Below, piece by piece: positions 18,612 through 27,392 of a stretch of 48,810 nucleotides of DNA. A model generated the notes under the pieces. That model did no database searches, was not told where the DNA came from, and worked only from the letters and a program-made list of their open reading frames with translations. The stretch lies in the NCBI RefSeq assembly GCF_000308435.1, contig NZ_BAFR01000135.1, forward strand, positions 1 to 48,810. The letters run 5' to 3'. The position numbers and the translations under genes are program-made. Origin of the DNA: Nocardia araoensis NBRC 100135 (GTDB taxonomy: Bacteria > Actinomycetota > Actinomycetes > Mycobacteriales > Mycobacteriaceae). Position 1 is the first letter of the stretch. The number at the start of each line of letters is the position of its first letter.

Positions 18612-18643
18612 CGTCATAGCGACCCGGAACCCCCGCTATGACG
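18612..18643. promoter_or_regulatory. Perfect 10-bp inverted repeat upstream of the amidohydrolase
   Basis: CGTCATAGCG (18612-18621), a 12-base spacer, CGCTATGACG (18634-18643). It sits 18 bases upstream of the amidohydrolase ATG and about 230 bases upstream of pknK on the other strand. A related half-site GTCGCTAT follows at 18644-18651, and TGACATACGTCA at 18605-18616 is itself nearly palindromic. The location and symmetry suggest a dimeric repressor site; no adjacent repressor gene of matching type is present. The remaining gap to 18875 holds no gene. Confidence 0.6.
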
Positions 18644-18875
18644 GTCGCTATAGACAGGTTTCGCGGCAACAAACGTTGCGAGACAGCAACTTCCAGCGCG
18701 CCAGAGGCTTGTTGCCGAATCGCGGTAGCCGAGCCGGGCCGACCGCCGGGTCACCGCAATAACCCCTCCCCCACCTCACCGTCTATATCAAACGTAATAA
18801 CAAAGGGTACGGTTCGCTGGGCATAAACTGGGTATCCAACCGCAGGACCACAGACATCCGACGCAGAGCAGGGCC

Positions 18876-21800
18876 ATGGCAGGTTCGGACCCGTTCGCCA
18901 CACAGCACGATCGACCTCCAGGTATCGAGCGGGAACTGGAGGGCGCGGGTCTCGACGACCCCGAAGTGATCGGCAAAGGCGGGTTCGGTGTCGTCTACCG
19001 CTGTCGGCAGCGGGCGTTGAACCGCAGCGTCGCGGTCAAGGTCCTCACCGCACGGCCGGATCTGGAACCGGAGAACGTCGAACGATTCCTGCGCGAGCAG
19101 CAGGCCATGGGCGCGCTGTCCGGGCACCCGAACATCGTGCCGATCCTGCAAGTGGGCACCACCCGCAGCGGACGCCCCTACCTCGTGATGCCGTATCACT
19201 CGCACGGTTCACTGGAGAGCCGTATCCGCCGGGAAGGCTTTCTGCCGTTACCCGAGGCTATCGGGATCACCGTCAAACTGGCCGGCGCGTTGGAGACCGC
19301 GCACCGGGCCGGGATCCTGCACCGCGATATCAAACCGGGGAATGTCCTGCTCACCGACTACGGCGAGCCGCAACTGACCGATTTCGGAATCGCCCGTGTC
19401 GAAGGCGGTTTCGAGACCACCACGGGAGTGGTGACCGGCTCGCCCGCGTTCACCGCACCGGAGGTGCTGCGCTCCGGCGTCCCGTCGGTCGCCTCGGACG
19501 TCTACGGGCTCGGCGCGACGCTGTTCGCCATGATCACCGGTCACGCGGCGTACGAGCGGCGTTCCGGCGAGCAGATCGTCGCGCAGTTCCTGCGCATCTC
19601 CGCCGACCCGCTGCCGGACCTGCGGCTGGAGGGCATCCCCGACGAGGTCGCGGCCGCCATCGAAACCAGCATGGCGCACAATCCCGCCGACCGTCCGCCC
19701 TCGGCCGCGGCGTTCGGCGAGATGCTGCGCGACATCCAGCGCGGCAACGACATGCCGGTCGAGCAGATGACCCTGCCCACCGCCGATCAGCCCGCGCCCG
19801 AAGACCTCAGCACGCGGCCGCTGACCGCCACCGCGCGTTTTCCCACCCCGCACCCCAAGACGCCGCCGACACCCGAGACCAAATTCCGCCCGGCGATGTC
19901 CACCCGGCCGCTGGTCCAGCGCGAACGTCTGATCGACGCGTTGCAGACCGAACCGCGGCCCCGCCTCGCCGTCATCCATGCCCCGGCGGGATTCGGCAAG
20001 AGCACGCTGGCGGCGCAGTGGGCCAAGCGCCTCGCCGACACCGAGAAGGTGGCGGTGGCCTGGTTGAACGTGGACCGCGACGACAACAACGTGGTCTGGT
20101 TGCTCACTCACCTGATCGAGGCGTTCAACCGGGTGAGCCCCGCGCTGGCGCCCGGCCTGGCCCCGGTTCTCGAAGAGGGCGACGTCGCCGCCGCGCGCTA
20201 CGTGCTCACCACGCTGATCAACGCCATCGACGAACGCGACGAGCGGTTCGCGCTGGTGATCGATGATTGGGACCGGATCACCGATCCCGCCGCCGTCGAC
20301 GCCCTGCTCTACCTGATCGACCAGGGTCCGCGGCACCTGCAGATCATCCTGACCAGCCGATCGCTGGAGGGCCTGCCGCTGGGCACCCTGCGCGTTCGCC
20401 ATCAGCTCGTCGAAATCGATGCCGCCGCATTGCGTTTCGATGCCGACGAGGCACGGGACTTCCTCACCGAGCAGACCGGCCTCACCCTGGCCGACACCGA
20501 GAGCGCCGAGCTGCGCGACTACACCGAGGGCTGGGCGGCGGCTTTGCAGCTGGCCTCGCTGTCACTGCGCGAGCACCCCGATCCCGCCTCGCTGATCGCC
20601 CACCTGTCCGGGCGTCATCACGCCATCGCGGAGTACCTGGCCGAGAACGTGCTCGATACCGTCGAGCCGGAACTGCGCGAGGTCCTGCTCGCGACCTCCC
20701 TTCCCGAGCGGATCTCCGGCAGCCTCGTCACGGCGCTGACCGGGATGCCGCACGGGCAGTCCCTGCTCGAGAATCTCGAACGCCGTAACCTGTTCCTGCG
20801 CCGCGTCGACGAGAGCGGCGAATGGTTCCGCTACCACCATCTGTTCGCGGAGTTCCTGCGTCAGCGACTCGAGCGCGACCATCCCGAGCGAGTTCCCGAA
20901 CTGCACTGCAAGGCGGCGGCGTGGTTCGGCGACCACAAGATGCTCAGCGAGGCCATCGACCACGCGCTGGCCGCCGACGACGGCGACATGGCCGTCGATC
21001 TCCTCGAGGCGAAATCCCGCGCTCTGGTGCAGGACGGGCAGCTCGCCACCTTCCTCGGACTGCTCGCCAAACTCCCGCCCGCCATCGCCGCCGCCCGCCC
21101 CGCGCTCCAGGTCGGTGTCGCCTGGACGCACGCGCTGCTACGGCGGCCGACCGAATTGCATGCCGCGTTGCGGCTGGTGCGGGCGTCACTGGAGAACGAC
21201 CCGGCCGCCGATCCCGATCTCGCGCTCGAAGCCGACCTCATCGAGAGCGTGGAGCGCGCCTTCGGCGACCACCCGGAAGGCCTGGACGCTATCGTCGGCA
21301 AATGCCTGGGCCGGGCCGACACGTTGGGTCCGTGGGCGCTGTGCGCGGCCGCGAACCTCGCCGCGTTCTCCGCGATCAGCAAGTTCGACTACGAGCGGGC
21401 ACGGGAGTGGAACGACTGGGCCACCCCCTTCTATCGGAAGAACCGCAGCACATTCACCTTGATGTACAGCCACTGCCTGGTCGGCATCGCGGCCAGGGAA
21501 CAGCTCGACATCGCCACGGCGGAACACAGCTTCCGTACCGCGGTCGAGATCTCCACCACCTCGTCGGGCCCGCGGTCGTATGCCGCTCGCTTGGCCGGCG
21601 CCCTGCTCGGCGAGCTGCTCTACGAACGCGACCAGCTCGCCGCGGCCGAGCGTCTGCTCGACGAGGCGGGCAGGCTCGGGACCGAGGGCGGCCCGGTGGA
21701 CCTGCTGATGGCCAACTACGCCACCGGCGCGCGGATCAAAGCCCTGCGCGGCGACTTGGCCGCCGCCGCGCGACGGCTGGACGAAGGCGCCGAGGTGGCG

Positions 21801-22307
21801 CGTGCCCTGAAGCTGCCGCGCCTGGCCACCCGCGTGGCCAACGAGCAGGTCCGGCTCGGCCTGACGGCCACCTACGTCACCGAACCACCGGCAGGCGAAG
21901 GCGGTATCGCCACAATGGCCGCCGAGATGCGCGAGGACTCCGCGATCCGCATGCTGCTGCGTTCAGGAGCCGCCAAAAGAGCCGCTGCCGCCGCCGCGCG
22001 CGCCGGGCAACTGCGGGATTCCATCGACGCCGAGCGACGACCACGCGCCGCGGCACAGGCATCGCTGCTGCTCGCATCCTGCCTAGCGGCATCGGGGAAG
22101 ACGGAGGTGGCGAAGGACGAGTTGGCCCCGGTCGTGATCAGGTACGCCGATGCCGGTCTCATCCGGCCACTGCTCGACGAAGGTCCCTGGATCATGTCGC
22201 TGCTGCACAGCCTGAACTACGACCTGCGCGAAGGCCGCTGGGACGAGGAACGACCGATGATCCCGCCCGCGTTCCTGCACCGGTTGCTGGCCCGCCGAGA
22301 AACCTGA
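18876..22307 (+). CDS. pknK: Ser/Thr protein kinase fused to MalT-like ATPase, PknK-type
   Basis: 1143 residues, close to mycobacterial PknK (about 1110). Kinase domain 28-290: GKGGFG at 33-38, ATP-anchoring Lys55 in SVAVKVL, HRDIKPGN at 149-156, DFG at 169-171, activation loop TTTGVVTG from 181, and TAPEVLRSG. A Pro/Thr-rich linker (300-345) leads to a MalT/LuxR-family STAND ATPase with Walker A HAPAGFGKST at 368-377 and Walker B-like FALVIDDWD. The rest is helical TPR-like repeats to the end (FLHRLLARRET). No transmembrane helix, and no LuxR helix-turn-helix at the C-terminus, as in PknK. ATG at 18876. In mycobacteria PknK controls growth and transcription regulators; the target here is not deducible, as no virS-like gene adjoins. 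Confidence 0.92.
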   Translation: MAGSDPFATQHDRPPGIERELEGAGLDDPEVIGKGGFGVVYRCRQRALNRSVAVKVLTARPDLEPENVERFLREQQAMGALSGHPNIVPILQVGTTRSGRPYLVMPYHSHGSLESRIRREGFLPLPEAIGITVKLAGALETAHRAGILHRDIKPGNVLLTDYGEPQLTDFGIARVEGGFETTTGVVTGSPAFTAPEVLRSGVPSVASDVYGLGATLFAMITGHAAYERRSGEQIVAQFLRISADPLPDLRLEGIPDEVAAAIETSMAHNPADRPPSAAAFGEMLRDIQRGNDMPVEQMTLPTADQPAPEDLSTRPLTATARFPTPHPKTPPTPETKFRPAMSTRPLVQRERLIDALQTEPRPRLAVIHAPAGFGKSTLAAQWAKRLADTEKVAVAWLNVDRDDNNVVWLLTHLIEAFNRVSPALAPGLAPVLEEGDVAAARYVLTTLINAIDERDERFALVIDDWDRITDPAAVDALLYLIDQGPRHLQIILTSRSLEGLPLGTLRVRHQLVEIDAAALRFDADEARDFLTEQTGLTLADTESAELRDYTEGWAAALQLASLSLREHPDPASLIAHLSGRHHAIAEYLAENVLDTVEPELREVLLATSLPERISGSLVTALTGMPHGQSLLENLERRNLFLRRVDESGEWFRYHHLFAEFLRQRLERDHPERVPELHCKAAAWFGDHKMLSEAIDHALAADDGDMAVDLLEAKSRALVQDGQLATFLGLLAKLPPAIAAARPALQVGVAWTHALLRRPTELHAALRLVRASLENDPAADPDLALEADLIESVERAFGDHPEGLDAIVGKCLGRADTLGPWALCAAANLAAFSAISKFDYERAREWNDWATPFYRKNRSTFTLMYSHCLVGIAAREQLDIATAEHSFRTAVEISTTSSGPRSYAARLAGALLGELLYERDQLAAAERLLDEAGRLGTEGGPVDLLMANYATGARIKALRGDLAAAARRLDEGAEVARALKLPRLATRVANEQVRLGLTATYVTEPPAGEGGIATMAAEMREDSAIRMLLRSGAAKRAAAAAARAGQLRDSIDAERRPRAAAQASLLLASCLAASGKTEVAKDELAPVVIRYADAGLIRPLLDEGPWIMSLLHSLNYDLREGRWDEERPMIPPAFLHRLLARRET

Positions 22308-22366
22308 GCCGCTCGAACGCGGACGCCGGACGTCTTTCGGCCGCGACAGTCACGCGCCGCCGCGCA

Positions 22367-23653
22367 CTACACCGGTTGCGGACCGAGCGAGGTGTCGGTG
22401 TCCAGAATGTGCAACACCCAGCGGCCCTTACCGTCGGCCTTCGCCCGGTAGAGGCCGGTGTCGGCCGCGTCGAGCAGCGATTCGGCATCGGCGCCCGCGA
22501 CCGCGGTCACGACCGCGCCGATGCTGATCGACATGCGTAGTCGCCGGTCACCCGCCGTGATCGGGTCGACCAACGCCTCCAGCAGGCTGTTCGCCACGGT
22601 GGCCACTCGGTGGTCGCTGGCGGGGGGAGGGATCAGTGCGACGAATTCGTCCCCGCCGATGCGGGCGACCAGACACCCGGAACCGCGCACACTGTCCTGC
22701 AGGCGTCCGGCCACCGCGGTCAATATCTGGTCACCGGTGCCGTGGCCGTAGCGATCGTTGATGTGCTTGAAGCGGTCGATGTCGACGAAACACAATCCCG
22801 CCCGGTCCCCGTTGCGGGCGTCGGCGATCATCGCGTCGATCCGTTCGATGAGATGCCGCCGGTTCGGCAGGCCGGTGAGCGGATCGTGCCGGGCCTGCCG
22901 ATGCAGTTCCTCGCGCATCCGGTGCTGTTCGGTGACGTCCTCGCCGACCGCGAGCAGGTAATCGCTCTCCCCCTCCGCGCCCTTGACGAAGGTGATGGCG
23001 AACGATGCCCACCCGTAACTGTCGTCGGCGCGCCGGATGCGCTGCTCCAGCTTCACCGTGCCCGCGCCGGCCGGGACCAGTTTCTCGTACACCAGCGTGC
23101 GGATGCCCTCGCGATCGTTGGGGTGTGCGAAGTCGTAGACCGACACCCCGCGCAGGCTCTCCACCGGGACTCCGATCATCTCCGCCAGACCCCGGTTGAC
23201 GTCCAGCAACGTACCGTCGGTGTCACCGATGGCGATCGCGATCGCGGCGTTGTCGAACACCACGCGGAAGCGCGCGTCGTCGGATCGGTGCGCGTCGCTC
23301 ACCGCGTCCTCGTCGGTGCGCCGCTGCGCTTCGTATCCCTGACCGACCTCGGCGAGCAGCGCCGCGAGCCGCCGCCCCGGCTCCGGGGCCGCCGACTGTT
23401 CGGCCAGCCCGTACAGGACCTGGGCGGACGTACTGGGCACGGCCGGGCCGAGCAGCCCCGCGGAGGCCAGCGAAGCGCCCACGCGCCGGCCGACGCTCGC
23501 GTCGAAGGGTTCGGCTTCCAAGCCGGAAACCAGCTCCTCGACCATCCCGAGCAGCACGACCTCGGGGTCCGGTACAGACGTGGACCCACCGGCGACGGCC
23601 TGCAGAGCGCGCCACCACAAGTTCGCCATCCTGGCGAGTTCGATCTGTTCCAC
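22367..23653 (-). CDS. PAS-GGDEF diguanylate cyclase
   Basis: 428 residues that should make cyclic di-GMP. A helical N-terminal region of about 130 residues precedes a PAS domain (FRVVFDNAAIAIAIGDTDG ... LLAVGEDVTEQ) and a C-terminal GGDEF domain beginning DPLTGLPNRR, with FVDIDRFKHINDRYGHGTGD and an intact ARIGGDEF signature. The usual inhibitory RxxD site just upstream of GGDEF is not conserved (the Asp position is Cys in SGCLVARIGG). The GTG at 23651-23653 is preceded by GAGGGG at six bases, which decides the start over the longer frame to 23710. Cytosolic; converges with pknK. No EAL domain, so the activity should be synthesis only. Confidence 0.92.
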   Translation of the reverse strand: MEQIELARMANLWWRALQAVAGGSTSVPDPEVVLLGMVEELVSGLEAEPFDASVGRRVGASLASAGLLGPAVPSTSAQVLYGLAEQSAAPEPGRRLAALLAEVGQGYEAQRRTDEDAVSDAHRSDDARFRVVFDNAAIAIAIGDTDGTLLDVNRGLAEMIGVPVESLRGVSVYDFAHPNDREGIRTLVYEKLVPAGAGTVKLEQRIRRADDSYGWASFAITFVKGAEGESDYLLAVGEDVTEQHRMREELHRQARHDPLTGLPNRRHLIERIDAMIADARNGDRAGLCFVDIDRFKHINDRYGHGTGDQILTAVAGRLQDSVRGSGCLVARIGGDEFVALIPPPASDHRVATVANSLLEALVDPITAGDRRLRMSISIGAVVTAVAGADAESLLDAADTGLYRAKADGKGRWVLHILDTDTSLGPQPV

Positions 23654-23771
23654 CGCAACCCCCTCACCATTCAGGCCGGAGATAGCCCCCGACGCATCGT
23701 ATCCACACATGTTCGAGACCGTCGAGTACTGCCGCCTGGAAGCATTCCCAGCATTGGTGAGGGTAGGGGCT

Positions 23772-24884
23772 TTACTGCAACCCGTTCTCCCGGAAAATCG
23801 ACGCCCCTTTGTAGCGCAGCGTCTTCACCTGCCAGACCCAGGTCGCCTGGACGCAGGCGATCAGATCGGCGAGGTGGGTCGCGACGGTGGCCGCCAAGGC
23901 CGCATCCGTCGCGGCCAGGCGGTCGCATTGTGCGGTGGCCACCGCGCACAGTTCCCGGAACTCGGTCAGGCGCGCGCGCACGATCTCGGTGGCGCCTTGC
24001 ACGGCGTCCTCCAGCGAGCATCCCGGGTGGTTCAGCAGCACCGCGGGGATCAGGTTGAAGTCCGCCAGATCGACGATGCACTCCTTCTCGAAGGAGAACA
24101 CGTCGTTCATCAGCGCGCCGATCTCGACGGTGAGCACTCGCAGCCGGAGCAGATCCCCGGCCAGTCCCGTCCGCAGGATCCGCTCCCAGGGCAGGTAATC
24201 GTCCCGGCCGAACTCGCACAGCGCGATCGCCGGATACATGCCCGAGACCTGGGCCCGCAGATCGATGTACTCCGCGACGCTGAGCAGTCCACCGCGAGCG
24301 CGTGCGTTCTGGTCCTGGATGGCGGGCCGCAGGTGCGCGACGGTGGCTTCGATGAACCGGTCGAGCCAGTCCGCGTCCGCGCGGGCGGACAGCATCGTGA
24401 GGAACGCCGAGGTCGAAGTCTCCAATGGGGTGGCGTCCTGCGGCAGCGACCCCGTGCACAGGAGCGCGCACAGCCGGTCGATCGCCACCCGCGCCTGCCG
24501 CTGTTCGTCCGCGCCGAGGTGCCCGAACTTCTCCCGGCCCACGGTGTCGTTGAGCCAGAACAGGATCGCGTTGTACAGGCCGATGATCGTCATCCGCTCG
24601 GCGCTGACGGCGCCGGGATGGAGGTAGGGCGTCATGCTGTTGTAGTGCGGCCCCGCGGGCTCGAGCCAGATCCCGTGCTCGCGGCAGAAACGTTCCACCT
24701 CCGTACAGGCTTGCTCCCCGAACCGATTGGGCCGGAAGTCGCGGCAGTAATCGACGATGTCCCAGTCGGGTGTGCCGAACATCGCGCGCAACGACCACTG
24801 CCGCCCGGTCCGCAGCAAGGTCTGGTGTTGCCCGCGCATGTCGACGATCTCCCGCTCGAGTGCCGATGTGTACTCACTGACCAC
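23772..24884 (-). CDS. Class I terpene synthase with variant metal motif
   Basis: 370 residues, typical for bacterial sesqui-/diterpene cyclases. The second metal motif is intact: NDVFSFEKE at 260-268 (N260, S264, E268). An Arg about 50 residues before it (R210 in EYIDLRAQ) fits the pyrophosphate sensor, and the C-terminal RY pair is present (KTLRYKG). The first, aspartate-rich motif reads FWLNDTVGRE at 109-118, that is Asn112-Asp113 instead of Asp-Asp. ATG at 24882-24884, transcribed leftward in the same direction as the diguanylate cyclase, with a 118-base gap. No prenyl transferase, P450 or methyltransferase is adjacent, so the product is likely an unmodified terpene from FPP or GGPP. Substrate and product unknown. 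Confidence 0.9.
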   Translation of the reverse strand: MVSEYTSALEREIVDMRGQHQTLLRTGRQWSLRAMFGTPDWDIVDYCRDFRPNRFGEQACTEVERFCREHGIWLEPAGPHYNSMTPYLHPGAVSAERMTIIGLYNAILFWLNDTVGREKFGHLGADEQRQARVAIDRLCALLCTGSLPQDATPLETSTSAFLTMLSARADADWLDRFIEATVAHLRPAIQDQNARARGGLLSVAEYIDLRAQVSGMYPAIALCEFGRDDYLPWERILRTGLAGDLLRLRVLTVEIGALMNDVFSFEKECIVDLADFNLIPAVLLNHPGCSLEDAVQGATEIVRARLTEFRELCAVATAQCDRLAATDAALAATVATHLADLIACVQATWVWQVKTLRYKGASIFRENGLQ

Positions 24885-25182
24885 AACGACTCCCTCCCAC
24901 TATGGTTACTTCTAATGAATTGTCTCCGACTTATCGGCAGTGGGATCGGCCGAAGGGCGAAGGTCACGCAACACTCCTGCCGTTGATGACGTTGGCGCAC
25001 CAGGCATTTGACGGCGACACCACGGCAAACGGGGAGTTCGGTCCACAGCGCGACGCCGCGGCGCGAGGATCTGATGGCACATGGAGGCAAACGGCCGGTT
25101 CAGGACGTGGCGGGGCGATCCGGCACCGGAGTCGCCGGACGAACCATCCGCCGCTATCGGGTATCGGTCACCGGTGCGGCGC

Positions 25183-25878
25183 TCACTTCGACGCCAGGAC
25201 GTCGTGCATGGTCAGCAGGAGATGGTCGAAGCGGGCCCGTTGCGCCGCAGGCCCGCCACCCATCGCGGGCACTTCGCCGACCAGTTGTTGCGCCAGCGTC
25301 CGCAGCTTGATGTTGGTTTCCTGGGAGCGCCACTGCAGCACTCGGAACGCCTGTTCGGCATTGATGCCGTAGACGACCATGAGCACGCCCTTGGCCTGCT
25401 CGATCACCGCCCGCGACTCCACCAGTTCGGGCAGCGTGTCGTCGAGGATCTCCTGCCGGTTCTCCTCGAGTGTGCCGGACACGTCGATGAAATAGCCCGC
25501 GGTGCCGACCACCGACTCCCGGTCGTCGAGCATGCGATCGGCGACGACGATGACGTGATGGGTGCGCCCGGCGGTGTCGATGACGCGGTGGCGTCCGCAG
25601 AACGGCTCACCGGTTCGCACGGCGGTGGCGACGGCCTCGGCGACGAGCGCACGATCGTCGGGATGCTTGTGCGCCAGCAGCAGCTCCGTACTGGGTCGTA
25701 CAGTCCCCGCGGCGTAGCCGTATATCGCGGCCACTTCCTCCGACCATTCCCATCGCTCGTCCTCGAACCAGAAGCGGAAGCCACCCACGCTCTGCGGCGT
25801 GCCCGCGATGACGCTCTCGATCGCGGAGGCGCTTCTCAGCGCGAGGTCGTCCATCCTCGTCACGCGGTCATTATCCAT
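25183..25878 (-). CDS. PAS-ANTAR domain regulator
   Basis: About 231 residues from ATG 25876-25878 (frame open to 25947). N-terminal PAS fold (VGGFRFWFEDERWEWSEEV ... HVIVVADRMLDDRESVVGTAGYFIDV) followed by a C-terminal ANTAR domain (RAVIEQAKGVLMVVYGINAEQAFRVL ... TNIKLRTLAQQLV). ANTAR proteins bind paired RNA hairpins and prevent transcription termination; the PAS domain would sense a small ligand or redox state. GTG at 25863 and ATG at 25854 are possible alternative starts; ribosome sites are weak for all. It lies upstream of the terpene synthase on the same strand, with a 298-base gap (24885-25182) in which I see no gene, so control of that gene is possible but unproven. Confidence 0.88.
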   Translation of the reverse strand: MDNDRVTRMDDLALRSASAIESVIAGTPQSVGGFRFWFEDERWEWSEEVAAIYGYAAGTVRPSTELLLAHKHPDDRALVAEAVATAVRTGEPFCGRHRVIDTAGRTHHVIVVADRMLDDRESVVGTAGYFIDVSGTLEENRQEILDDTLPELVESRAVIEQAKGVLMVVYGINAEQAFRVLQWRSQETNIKLRTLAQQLVGEVPAMGGGPAAQRARFDHLLLTMHDVLASK

Positions 25879-26419
25879 CGGCGCCCCGGGGCGACGGCCG
25901 GGAACACGAGATGAAACCAAATTGTGGCAAACTCTCCGCATCCTCAAGAATCCGCCGTCTACCTGGACACCATGGCCCTATTGCTTATACATGAATTACT
26001 TGGCAATTAATCCGCAATAGGTACGCTGCCGGGGCAACCAGCACTGGCGCCGCCGACTCCCGCAGGCCGGAATCCGCGCTGGACGCGCGAGGCCGCCCAG
26101 GCGCGGCTGCCGCCCAGGACCGGCAGGCAGGGACGCCCCGCGACATCAGGTGATGACGTTCCCGCCGCCCGGAAAGCCACTCCGCGCAGTTCGGCGAGTC
26201 CCGACCCGCCTGCGCGACCGGGCAGTCGGTCCGCTTCATCCCGCGATATCGCCCACCGGCCGTCAACGCGCACGAAAACCCCGACCATAACGTGGATCAC
26301 GGGAGGTAGTCTCTGTTGCTGTGCCCACACCAGGCACAGATCCGCCGCACGCAGGCCGCATTCGAGGGCGAACGTCATAACACGTTCCAGCAAGTGCGCA
26401 GACCGAAGGGGTTGAACTG
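25879..26419. other. 541-base divergent region with AT-rich inverted repeat
   Basis: No supported gene. Around 25970-26025 the sequence turns AT-rich, and CCTATTGC (25977-25984) pairs perfectly with GCAATAGG (26014-26021) across 29 bases that also contain AATT-centred half-sites. This lies about 100 bases upstream of the PAS-ANTAR gene and 400 bases upstream of the DUF5753 regulator, so it is a candidate promoter/operator. A minus-strand open frame covers most of 26007-26393, but it has no ribosome site or recognisable product. AAGGGG nine bases before 26420 is the ribosome site of the next gene. Confidence 0.45.
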
Positions 26420-27292
26420 ATGGCAGGCAAGCGCACCGTACTGACCGTCCGGTTGCGGCGGCTGGCGGCGATGCTGCACGAGATGCGCGAGAACGCCCAG
26501 CTCAGCAAGGAAGAGGTCAGCGCGAAGACCGGGATCAACGTCACCACGCTGTACCGGATCGAGACCGCGCAGGCGCGGCCGCAGCGGCGCACCCTGATGG
26601 CGATGCTCGATCTCTACCGCATCGGCGAGGAGCAGCGCGAGGACGCGCTGGAGTTGCTGTCCGACGCGCTGAAGCCGGGCATGTCGCGCGCCTACGAGGG
26701 CAGCGTCTCGGAGGTCTACGCCGCCTACATCAACTTCGAGTCCGAGGCGTTGTCCGCGCGGCACTACCAAACCTCCTTCATTCCCGGCCTTTTGCAGACC
26801 TACGAGTACGCCACCGCCGTGATCGACACCTCGATGCCGAAGCTGGAGGCGTCGGTCATGGAGAGCAGGGCGAAGGCGAGGATGGATCGCGCCGTCAACC
26901 TGACCAAGGACGACCCGCTGGAACTGTGGGTCGTCCTGGACGAGGCCGCCATCCGCCGTACCGTCGGCGGGCACGCGGTGATGCGGGGCCAACTCGAGCG
27001 GCTGCTGCAAGAGCTCAAGCGTAAGAACGTGATCCTGCAGATCCTGCCGTTCGACGCGGGCGCGCATCCCGGCATGGCGGGCTCGTTCACCTTGCTGGAC
27101 TTCCCCGACCCCGCCGATCCCGAACTGGTCTACGTCGAGGGCATCGCGGGTGACGAGCTGATCGAGGGCCACACCGAGATCCGGCGCTTCGGGGTGATAT
27201 TCGATCAGCTGCGCGCCATGGCGCTGAGCCCGCGCGACTCCGCGGCCATGATCGTGGAGGCCGTGCGCCAGATGGACCGGGATGATCGGTAG
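26420..27292 (+). CDS. XRE-family helix-turn-helix regulator with DUF5753 domain
   Basis: 290 residues. N-terminal XRE helix-turn-helix (LAAMLHEMRENAQLSKEEV then KTGINVTTLYRIETAQARP, about 15-55) and a C-terminal DUF5753 effector domain carrying the family marker SFIPGLLQTYEYA near 125, DEAAIRRTVGG and VILQILPFDAGAHPGMAGSF. This is the actinobacterial Scr1-like class. AAGGGG lies nine bases before the ATG. Unlike the second DUF5753 gene here (36794), it has no DUF397 partner downstream; a permease follows. Target unknown. Confidence 0.93.
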   Translation: MAGKRTVLTVRLRRLAAMLHEMRENAQLSKEEVSAKTGINVTTLYRIETAQARPQRRTLMAMLDLYRIGEEQREDALELLSDALKPGMSRAYEGSVSEVYAAYINFESEALSARHYQTSFIPGLLQTYEYATAVIDTSMPKLEASVMESRAKARMDRAVNLTKDDPLELWVVLDEAAIRRTVGGHAVMRGQLERLLQELKRKNVILQILPFDAGAHPGMAGSFTLLDFPDPADPELVYVEGIAGDELIEGHTEIRRFGVIFDQLRAMALSPRDSAAMIVEAVRQMDRDDR

Positions 27293-27392
27293 CGCGCCCG
27301 CTCGCAGGTGAAATCCAGGCGAAATACGGCCCGGTGAACGACTACTCCGCGCCGTAATGGGTACCCTCGCCCTACTGCCGAGGGGAGGACGC

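Noticed and set aside
26007..26393. Minus-strand frame upstream of the first DUF5753 gene
   Set aside because: No ribosome site, no recognisable product, and the sequence becomes Gly/Ala/Ser-rich noise; kept only as part of the gap description.
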